Positions 6,058 to 11,561 of a stretch of 11,561 bases of DNA are shown here, one piece after another. Each line of letters opens with the position of its first letter. Position 1 is the first letter of the stretch. A program made the translations under genes and the position numbers. The notes beneath the pieces are model-generated. The model was given only the letters and a program-made list of their open reading frames with translations. It did not search any database and had not been told where the DNA came from. Origin of the DNA: Candidatus Omnitrophota bacterium (GTDB taxonomy: Bacteria; Omnitrophota; Gorgyraeia; Gygaellales; Profunditerraquicolaceae); NCBI GenBank assembly GCA_028715095.1, contig JAQUSM010000022.1, forward strand, positions 1 to 11,561, given 5' to 3'.

Positions 6058-7816
6058 AAGAAAGGTAATTTTATTAATCCTGGTTTTTTTGGCCTTTTCT
6101 TGGTTTGGCGCCTGTTTTGCTCAAACTCCCGATGAATTAGAGTTTAACATAGATCTGAATTCTACCGCAATAACCCTTCCTAAAATATACAAACCCAGTA
6201 TTGATTTAAGCGGCAGAGGCATGCATCATGATGCAGATTGGCCGCAAACATTGGCCGCCAAGGGTATCCTGGAAACCTGGCAGGCTGAAATAGGTTTTAC
6301 TAACTTTTACCGCATGCAATATAATCTTTGGGAGATTGAACAACTGGCCAAAGACAAGGAAGCCAAGGATAAGCTTTTAGACAGTTATGAGGAAGTGATT
6401 AAAAAGATCAGCGATTCCGGAGGGGTAATTATCCTGGATCTCTTCGGTACTCCTTCAGGGTTAGGCAAGGTTCTTGATAAAAACAGCGCCGTGCATAACC
6501 TGGAGGCATACAAGCAATTGGTTAAAGATATTATCCGACGGTTAAGCTGTGAGAAGAAATATAATATCTGGTATGAAGTTTGGAATGCCCCTGACCTGGG
6601 GGATTTCTTTTTAGGGGAAAGTTCGGAGTATCTTAATCTTTACCGTATCGTTGGTGAAGCGGTAAAAGAGTTGCGGCAGGAGACCAAGATACATATACCT
6701 TTAGGCGGGCCGTCTACAAGCTGCTGGTTTGCCAATACCCAGCCCAATGATATTCTTACTCCGGAAGGGAGCTTGATTTATGAACTGATAAAATACTGTA
6801 ATAGTTATAAATTGCCGCTGGATTTTATCTCGTGGCACGCTTATTCTTCGGACCCGCAGCTTGAGAAACAACTCAGTATTTATGCCAAACCTTTTATCAA
6901 GTTGATCCGCGAGTGGTTAAGCTATTTCCATTTTGAAAGCAACCTCCCCTTAATTATAGATGAGTGGAACTTTGATGTTGCCGCCAATATTTCTCCTAAA
7001 AGAGGCAAGCAGGCTTATATTACCGCCAGTTTTATACCTGCGCGCCTTAAAAATATGCAGGATGCCGGCCTGGACTATCAGACATATTTCTGCCTTGAGG
7101 ATTTTTGGGGGAATCATAAGGACGGGGTAAGCAGGAATCTTGGGATTTTTTATTTTGATGGGCAGGACCGCCCTGATTACAAAGGGGCTGCTAAGGCCAG
7201 CTACAACACCTTTCGGCTGCTTAACCTTCTGGGCAATGAATTATTGCCGGTTGCTTCAACGGATGAATTTGCAGGAATAATTCCTACAAGGAGTCAGGAT
7301 TACCTGGCCGTGCTTGTTTATAACTATATTGACCCTCAGGCAGCAATGAATTATTTATCAAGGAACATAGTTGATTTAAACAGTGCGGAGAGAAAGTATA
7401 TTATTAATATTGTTAAATCCGACCGGATAGAAAAAATTCTTTCCGGTCAGCTGGATTTATCTGCTTTACGTCTGCCGGTTAAAGCCAAAAGCATGCTTAG
7501 TAATGCCATAGAGCTTAATAACCTGGCCGGGAAATTTTCGACAACTAACCGTAAAATAAAGATTTCTTTTAAAGGCGCAAAAGACGTTTATCTGTTCAGC
7601 AGGTATGTGGTAGATAATAGTTGCAGCCGTGATTGTGCGTTTAAGCCGGGAGATGAACGGGAGGTGGATTTTACCCAGGGGTATACCGAAACAATGGAGC
7701 TGGCTCCTTATTCGGTGCAGTTGTTGGTTTTTAAGAAGAAACCCCTGCCTGTTGTTGAGGAAAAACCGGCAGTAAATGTTTCTGAAGAACCGCTAAAGAA
7801 TGCAGAAAGTAACTAA
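6050..7816 (+). CDS. Exported GH39-like (beta/alpha)8 glycoside-hydrolase-fold protein, acid/base residue missing
   Basis: 588-residue exported protein. Residues 1-24 form a signal peptide (basic MNKRK, hydrophobic core, likely cleavage after ACFA). The following domain resembles GH39 and related clan GH-A glycosidases: YEVWNAPDL near residue 180, DFISWHAYS in the middle, and the nucleophile motif LIIDEWN with Glu305. In active members the first motif is NEP, whose Glu is the general acid/base. Here residue 180 is Ala (codon GCC) while the nucleophile is kept. From about residue 400 a probable beta-sandwich domain follows, then a Pro/Glu-rich tail. Substrate is unknown: a carbohydrate-binding pseudoenzyme, an altered mechanism, or a relocated acid are all possible. 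It overlaps ymdB by 8 bases and xseA by 17, so it is co-transcribed with housekeeping genes, an odd setting for a secreted protein. Confidence 0.75.
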   Translation: MNKRKVILLILVFLAFSWFGACFAQTPDELEFNIDLNSTAITLPKIYKPSIDLSGRGMHHDADWPQTLAAKGILETWQAEIGFTNFYRMQYNLWEIEQLAKDKEAKDKLLDSYEEVIKKISDSGGVIILDLFGTPSGLGKVLDKNSAVHNLEAYKQLVKDIIRRLSCEKKYNIWYEVWNAPDLGDFFLGESSEYLNLYRIVGEAVKELRQETKIHIPLGGPSTSCWFANTQPNDILTPEGSLIYELIKYCNSYKLPLDFISWHAYSSDPQLEKQLSIYAKPFIKLIREWLSYFHFESNLPLIIDEWNFDVAANISPKRGKQAYITASFIPARLKNMQDAGLDYQTYFCLEDFWGNHKDGVSRNLGIFYFDGQDRPDYKGAAKASYNTFRLLNLLGNELLPVASTDEFAGIIPTRSQDYLAVLVYNYIDPQAAMNYLSRNIVDLNSAERKYIINIVKSDRIEKILSGQLDLSALRLPVKAKSMLSNAIELNNLAGKFSTTNRKIKISFKGAKDVYLFSRYVVDNSCSRDCAFKPGDEREVDFTQGYTETMELAPYSVQLLVFKKKPLPVVEEKPAVNVSEEPLKNAESN

Positions 7817-9023
7817 GCATATTTATACTGTTTCCGAGATCACTCAGGAGATCAAAAGCCTGTTTGAGCAGAAACTCGGAGAGCTTTGGATTGAAGGCGA
7901 AGTATCTAACTTTAAAGCCGCCTCCAGCGGGCATTTTTATTTTTCGCTTAAAGACCAGGGTGCGCTGATTTCCGCCGCGATGTTTGCTTATGCAAATAAG
8001 GGCTTGAAGTTTAAACTTGAGGATGGCCTAAAAGTTATTTGTTTTGGTAAAATAGATGTCTATGGCCCGCGCGGTCAATATCAGATTATAGTTGAAAAAA
8101 TTGAGCCTAAAGGAATCGGTTCGCAGCAACTGGCCTTTGAACAACTGAAGAAAAAATTAGAACAGGAAGGCTTGTTTGATTTAAAGCATAAAAGAACCTT
8201 GCCGCTGATGCCTTTTTCTGTGGGCATTGTTACATCTATCAAAGGGGCAGCAGTGCGTGATATCCTGCAGATCCTTAAGAAGGGGGCTCCGGGAGTGGAT
8301 GTGCTTATCCGTTCTGTGCGCGTGCAGGGTGATCAGGCGGCCGCAGAGATTGCAGCGGCAGTAGAAGAGTTGAACTGTTTCGGTAAAATAGATTTGATTA
8401 TTGTCAGCCGGGGTGGCGGCAGCACTGAGGACCTTTGGCCGTTTAACGAGGAGATCGTCGCGCGGGCAATTTATAATTCGGCCTTGCCGGTTATTTCTGC
8501 GGTGGGGCACCAGATTAACACTACCCTTTCGGACTTGACAGCGGACGTTTTTGTAGAGACGCCGACGGCTGCGGCCAAAATTATCGTTGATAAAAAGAAT
8601 GATTTGATTGCCGAGCTTACCGGCGCCAGGCATGAGCTGGATTTTTCGGTTACGGAGCAAATCAGTGGTTTAAAAAACAGGCTCATCGGGCTTACTCATA
8701 TGATTAAGAGCCCGGCTGAACGCCTGTTGGAAAAACAGCAATTCCTGGATGAGCTGTTTTCCGGTTTAAACTATAATATGCAGCATGCTTTAGAGTTGGC
8801 AGGGGAACGCAGCAGTTCATTAATCGAAAGATTAGGGACATTAAGCCCGCTATCCATATTATCGCGCGGTTACAGCTTAAGTATGCTTATGCCGGAAGGC
8901 TCAATTATCAAGGATGCCGGCTCAATAAAACCGGGGGACAGGCTGAAAACAGTTTTGCATAAGGGTGCATTCATAAGTTTAGTGCAGGAGGTAATCGGCG
9001 ATGAAGGAAAAAACGATGTTTGA
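7800..9023 (+). CDS. xseA: Exodeoxyribonuclease VII large subunit, with altered GHExD motif
   Basis: Large catalytic subunit of exonuclease VII, which degrades single-stranded DNA from both ends in complex with XseB. The 407 residues show an N-terminal OB-fold (YTVSEITQEIKSLFE, then LWIEGEVSNFK), the nuclease domain, and a C-terminal coiled-coil region ending in a conserved RGYSL-type segment. Expected active-site positions Asp154 (RDILQIL) and Arg204 (SRGGGSTEDLWPF) are present. The motif that normally reads VGHExD instead reads VGHQIN: His237 is kept, but Gln238 and Asn240 replace Glu and Asp. These correspond to E. coli positions 238, 239 and 241 by eye. The start lies inside the preceding gene (17-base overlap) and the stop inside xseB (23-base overlap). 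Subunit identity is certain; normal nuclease activity is in question. Confidence 0.95.
   Translation: MQKVTKHIYTVSEITQEIKSLFEQKLGELWIEGEVSNFKAASSGHFYFSLKDQGALISAAMFAYANKGLKFKLEDGLKVICFGKIDVYGPRGQYQIIVEKIEPKGIGSQQLAFEQLKKKLEQEGLFDLKHKRTLPLMPFSVGIVTSIKGAAVRDILQILKKGAPGVDVLIRSVRVQGDQAAAEIAAAVEELNCFGKIDLIIVSRGGGSTEDLWPFNEEIVARAIYNSALPVISAVGHQINTTLSDLTADVFVETPTAAAKIIVDKKNDLIAELTGARHELDFSVTEQISGLKNRLIGLTHMIKSPAERLLEKQQFLDELFSGLNYNMQHALELAGERSSSLIERLGTLSPLSILSRGYSLSMLMPEGSIIKDAGSIKPGDRLKTVLHKGAFISLVQEVIGDEGKNDV
8986..8992 (+). promoter_or_regulatory. Ribosome binding site for xseB
   Basis: AGGAGGT is a perfect anti-16S match, 8 bases before the ATG at 9001 and inside the xseA coding sequence. It decides the xseB start in favour of 9001 over the in-frame ATG at 9016, which would be 23 bases away. 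Confidence 0.85.
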
Positions 9024-9243
9024 AGAAGACTTGAAAAAATTGCAAAAGATTGTTGAAGAGCTTTCCGGCGGTAAGATTACATTGGGGGAGTCTCTTAAAA
9101 AATATGAAGAAGGGGTCAAACTGGCGCAGTCATGTTCCAGGACTTTAGCTGATGCCCAGCGGAAAGTTGAATTGCTTATGAAAAAAGACGGAAAATTTGA
9201 TTTGGAGAAGTTCGACGAACCGGCGCCAGAGGAAGAAAAGTAG
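9001..9243 (+). CDS. xseB: Exodeoxyribonuclease VII small subunit
   Basis: Small subunit of exonuclease VII; several copies bind the XseA coiled coil and support its activity. The 80-residue helical protein has the family pattern: FEEDLKKLQKIVEELSGG, then LGESLKKYEEGVKL, then a second helix through CSRTLADAQRKVELL, with an acidic tail. The start at 9001 is backed by a perfect Shine-Dalgarno and overlaps the xseA stop by 23 bases, consistent with coupled, high-ratio synthesis of the small subunit. Its stop abuts the dxs ATG. In many bacteria ispA sits between xseB and dxs; it is absent here. Confidence 0.95.
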   Translation: MKEKTMFEEDLKKLQKIVEELSGGKITLGESLKKYEEGVKLAQSCSRTLADAQRKVELLMKKDGKFDLEKFDEPAPEEEK

Positions 9244-11112
9244 ATGTTTTTAGAAAAGATCAATTCTCCGCAGGACCTGAAACAGTTAAGCGTAGATGAG
9301 CTTAACTGTTTATCCAGGGAGATAAGAGAAAGGTTGATTCAGGTAGTTTCGCAGACCGGCGGCCACCTGGCTTCAAGTCTGGGAGCAGTAGAATTGATTA
9401 TTTGTCTGCATTATTGCCTGAATGCCCCCCAGGACAAGATTGTTTTTGACGTAGGGCACCAGGCGTACGCGCATAAGATATTAACCGGCCGTAATTCCGG
9501 ATTTGATACTCTCAGGCAGTATGAGGGCTTGAGCGGATTTCCCTGTAAGGATGAGTCAGCTTATGATCCTTTTACTACCGGTCACAGTTCAAACGCGGTA
9601 TCATTAGCCTTAGGATTGGTTGCTGCCAGGGATTCTCTTGGGCCGGGTAACTATTTTAAAGTAACGGCTGTGATTGGTGATGGTTCGTTAAGCGGCGGGT
9701 TGTGTTTTGAAGGGCTCAATAACGCCGGGCACCTTAAAAAAGACATTTTGATTGTTTTAAATACCAACGAATTAAGTATCGCCCCTAATTCCGGTTCTTT
9801 AAGTACTTATCTGAATAAAGTTATATCGCTGCCGTTATATAACCGTTTTAAGAATTCTCTTGAGAGTTTTGTGCAATCGCGCATCCCTAAGGGCGGCCGT
9901 ATTTTGAAAATGGCTAATAAGTTTGAAGAAGGCTTGAAGGGATTATTTATCCCCGGGATGTTCTTTGAGGAACTGGGTTTCAGGTATTTTGGCCCTCTGG
10001 ACGGCCATAATTTAAACAGCCTCATTCCCACATTAAAGAATATACTGGGCATAAAAGGCCCAAGGATACTGCACGTGATTACAAAAAAAGGCAAAGGCTA
10101 TCCTCCGGCAGAGAATGAACCCGTGAGATTTCACGGTACCGGAAAATTTAAAATTTCCACGGGCGAATCCTTGGCGAAAGAAGTCCCGGGCCAAAAAAAT
10201 TACACGCAAGTTTTCAGTGATAAGTTAGTGCAGCTGGCAAAAGATGATTTAAGGATTGTGGCGATAACCGCGGCCATGCCGGAAGGCACAGGCCTTGATA
10301 AGTTCAGGGATAATTATCCGGGCAGGTTTTTTGATGTGGGTATTGCCGAGGCTCATGCAGTCTGTTTTGCCTCCGGCCTTGCCACCGGCGGCTTTAAGCC
10401 GGTGATCGCGGTATATTCTACATTCCTGCAAAGGGCTTATGACCAGATTATCCAAGAGGTGGCCCTCCAGAACCTGCCGGTTGTTTTCGCTATTGACCGT
10501 TCAGGCATAGTCGGGGAAGATGGCGTAACCCATCAGGGGATTTTCGATATATCTTTTTTAAGGAATATACCGAATTTAACGCTAATGGCGCCTAAGGACG
10601 CAGCGGAGTTAGAAAACATGCTTACATTCGCGTTTAGTTTGAATAAACCAGTAGCCATCAGGTATCCTAAGGCAACTTGTATACCGGTTAATTTTGAGCC
10701 TTTAAATCTGGAGTTGGGAAGAGCGGAGAAATTAAAAGAAGGAAAAGATTTTGTTGTAATTGCCGCAGGAAGCATGGTTTTGCCTTGCCTAAAGGCGGTA
10801 GAGTCTTTGGAGAAACAAGGCCTAAACGGGACTTTAATTAACGCCCGTTTCATCAGTCCTTTAGATATAGATTTATTTAAGTCCGCTACGCAAGATTCCA
10901 AATTTATTTTTACCGTTGAAGAGGGAATTATCCCTGGCGGTTTCGGCAGCGCTGTAAGTGAAGCATTAAATAAACCGGTAATAAAAATCGGCCTGCCTTC
11001 TGAATTCATAAAGCACGGCAATAGGGACAGGTTGTTGGAAAAATATGGCTTAACTGCCGCAGGTATTTGTGAGAGAATAAAAACCGAGATTCCCGTTAAG
11101 TGCACAAGCTGA
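9244..11112 (+). CDS. dxs: 1-deoxy-D-xylulose-5-phosphate synthase
   Basis: Thiamine-diphosphate enzyme that condenses pyruvate with glyceraldehyde 3-phosphate to give DXP, the entry to the MEP isoprenoid pathway and a precursor for thiamine and pyridoxal. The 622-residue length is normal. ThDP/Mg motifs are GDGS (Asp146) with NTNELSI (Asn175). Catalytic-site residues seen are His72 (VGHQAYAHK), His255 (GPLDGH), Glu369 (GIAEAHAV), Asp426 and His430 (GEDGVTHQG) and Arg473 (RYP). Small deviations from common DXS sequences are YAHK for YPHK, NTN for NDN, DGHN for DGHD, and AEAH for AEQH. All core residues remain, so the enzyme is probably active. It starts right after the xseB stop, with GAGGA (9229-9233) as a moderate Shine-Dalgarno. 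The xse-dxs order is common in bacteria. Confidence 0.95.
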   Translation: MFLEKINSPQDLKQLSVDELNCLSREIRERLIQVVSQTGGHLASSLGAVELIICLHYCLNAPQDKIVFDVGHQAYAHKILTGRNSGFDTLRQYEGLSGFPCKDESAYDPFTTGHSSNAVSLALGLVAARDSLGPGNYFKVTAVIGDGSLSGGLCFEGLNNAGHLKKDILIVLNTNELSIAPNSGSLSTYLNKVISLPLYNRFKNSLESFVQSRIPKGGRILKMANKFEEGLKGLFIPGMFFEELGFRYFGPLDGHNLNSLIPTLKNILGIKGPRILHVITKKGKGYPPAENEPVRFHGTGKFKISTGESLAKEVPGQKNYTQVFSDKLVQLAKDDLRIVAITAAMPEGTGLDKFRDNYPGRFFDVGIAEAHAVCFASGLATGGFKPVIAVYSTFLQRAYDQIIQEVALQNLPVVFAIDRSGIVGEDGVTHQGIFDISFLRNIPNLTLMAPKDAAELENMLTFAFSLNKPVAIRYPKATCIPVNFEPLNLELGRAEKLKEGKDFVVIAAGSMVLPCLKAVESLEKQGLNGTLINARFISPLDIDLFKSATQDSKFIFTVEEGIIPGGFGSAVSEALNKPVIKIGLPSEFIKHGNRDRLLEKYGLTAAGICERIKTEIPVKCTS

Positions 11113-11113
11113 T

Positions 11114-11317
11114 ATGGCCAAGATTATTATAAATAGAGAAAAGTGTAAAGGCTGCCTGCTTTGTATAAAATTCTGCCCTAAGGGTTTGATTATCGCAGAT
11201 AAAGATTTAAATTCCCGCGGGTTGAATCCTGCGAAGACAAAAGAAGGCCCTGGCTGCACCGGATGCTCAATGTGCGCCATTATCTGTCCTGAATGCTGTA
11301 TTGAGGTATATAAATGA
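11114..11317 (+). CDS. 2[4Fe-4S] ferredoxin, delta-type subunit of 2-oxoacid:ferredoxin oxidoreductase
   Basis: Small electron-transfer subunit of 67 residues with two [4Fe-4S] motifs: CKGCLLCIKFCP (Cys11, 14, 17, 21) and CTGCSMCAIICP (Cys48, 51, 54, 58). Two further cysteines (61, 62) lie near the C-terminus. The segment between the motifs is that of KorD/VorD/PorD-type subunits, and the gene overlaps the following alpha-subunit gene by 4 bases (ATGA). It therefore most likely relays electrons from the 2-oxoacid oxidoreductase to a mobile ferredoxin. It begins one base after the dxs stop and has no evident Shine-Dalgarno of its own. A free-standing ferredoxin is the alternative, but the context argues against it. 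Confidence 0.9.
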   Translation: MAKIIINREKCKGCLLCIKFCPKGLIIADKDLNSRGLNPAKTKEGPGCTGCSMCAIICPECCIEVYK

Positions 11318-11561
11318 AGAAAATCTTAATGACCGGGAATGAGGCAATTGCCGAAGGGGCGCTGCAGGCAGGCTGCAGGTTTTATGCCGGTTATCCCATT
11401 ACTCCTCAGAACGAATTGATTGCTTATATGGCAAAACATATGATTGAGTCCGGAGGAGTTTTTATCCAGGCAGAATCTGAATTAGCGGCGATCAATATGG
11501 TTTTCGGCGCCTCAGCCGCAGGAGCCCGGGCAATGACCTCTTCTTCAAGTCCGGGCGTAAG
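11314..11561 (+). CDS. 2-oxoacid:ferredoxin oxidoreductase alpha subunit (KorA/VorB type), 3' end outside window
   Basis: The first 82 codons of the alpha subunit of a 2-oxoacid:ferredoxin oxidoreductase, which oxidatively decarboxylates a 2-oxoacid to an acyl-CoA with reduction of ferredoxin. Signatures read directly are GNEAIAEGALQAGCRFYAGY, PITPQNELI, FIQAESELAAINMVFGA and MTSSSSPG, all characteristic of KorA/VorB N-termini. The start ATG overlaps the ferredoxin stop in an ATGA junction, with GAGGT (11303-11307) six bases upstream as Shine-Dalgarno. The delta-then-alpha order predicts beta (ThDP-binding) and gamma genes just beyond the window. The substrate (2-oxoglutarate, branched-chain or other 2-oxoacid) cannot be told from this fragment. 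Confidence 0.93.
   Translation, partial: MKKILMTGNEAIAEGALQAGCRFYAGYPITPQNELIAYMAKHMIESGGVFIQAESELAAINMVFGASAAGARAMTSSSSPGV

Larger units (their letters stand above)
2024..11561 (+). other. Putative polycistronic transcription unit
   Basis: Eleven consecutive + strand genes, the last incomplete, run from the MetV-like gene to the window end. Junctions are: 1-base overlap, 20-base gap, 46-base gap, abutting, 8-base overlap, 17-base overlap, 23-base overlap, abutting, 1-base gap, 4-base overlap. No terminator-like hairpin with a T-tract was seen between them. The promoter at 1989-2017 is the only convincing one found. The 46-base gap before rny is the likeliest place for an extra processing or start site. 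Co-transcription is inferred from spacing. Confidence 0.6.

Noticed and set aside
6107..6121. Lipobox at Cys22 of the GH39-like protein (WFGAC)
   Set aside because: Position -3 is Phe rather than Leu/Val/Ile, and a standard signal peptidase I site (CFA before Gln25) fits better; a lipoprotein is not excluded.
8181..8660. 159-codon open frame on the - strand within xseA
   Set aside because: It is antisense to the conserved nuclease domain; its composition is typical of a shadow frame and no family is recognised.
10533..11105. 190-codon open frame on the - strand within dxs
   Set aside because: It lies wholly inside a well-supported DXS gene, its translation shows no recognisable domain, and no promoter or Shine-Dalgarno stands out.
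11361..11379. Direct repeat of GCTGCAGG spaced by 3 bases
   Set aside because: It lies in conserved KorA/VorB coding sequence and follows from its Ala/Leu/Gln/Gly codons.
1..11561. CRISPR arrays, tRNA or rRNA genes, insertion sequences, attachment sites
   Set aside because: Coding sequence fills nearly the whole window and no spaced repeats, cloverleaf, transposase or terminal inverted repeats were seen.

Overview
This 11.6 kb window is a gene-dense bacterial chromosome segment with every supported gene on the + strand and no non-coding gap longer than about 60 bases. The content points to an anaerobe: a MetV-type Fe-S protein of folate C1 metabolism, an IscU scaffold and a ferredoxin-dependent 2-oxoacid oxidoreductase. 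RNase Y, exonuclease VII and the DXP isoprenoid route show that it is bacterial. The gene mix and moderate GC would suit an uncultured lineage such as Candidatus Omnitrophota, but that placement is inference; only the bacterial and anaerobic reading is well supported.

Layout. (1) 2-1963: a UvrD/PcrA-type helicase whose 5' end lies outside the window. It is followed by a weak intrinsic terminator. (2) 1989-2017: a near-consensus sigma70-type promoter whose predicted transcription start falls on the ATG of the next gene, suggesting a leaderless mRNA. (3) 2024-3665: MetV-like C1 protein, IscU, and 5-formyl-THF cyclo-ligase. (4) 3712-6057: RNase Y and YmdB phosphodiesterase, preceded by a strong Shine-Dalgarno that can be drawn inside a hairpin. 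(5) 6050-7816: an exported GH39-like (beta/alpha)8 protein. (6) 7800-9243: exonuclease VII large and small subunits. (7) 9244-11112: DXP synthase. (8) 11114 to the window end: a two-cluster ferredoxin subunit and the start of the alpha subunit of a KorA/VorB-type 2-oxoacid:ferredoxin oxidoreductase.

From 2024 on, neighbouring genes are separated by at most 46 bases and most overlap or abut, so one long transcript is likely. MetV and the cyclo-ligase both feed the folate C1 pool, and IscU could supply clusters to MetV and to the ferredoxin subunit. DXS and the oxidoreductase may both draw on 2-oxoacids such as pyruvate. RNase Y with YmdB, and XseA with XseB, are familiar pairs.

The most notable signals are active-site substitutions in otherwise well-preserved proteins. 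The GH39-like protein has Ala where the acid/base Glu is expected. XseA reads GHQIN where the family has GHExD. YmdB has GDH for GNH. No mobile element, CRISPR array, tRNA or rRNA was seen.
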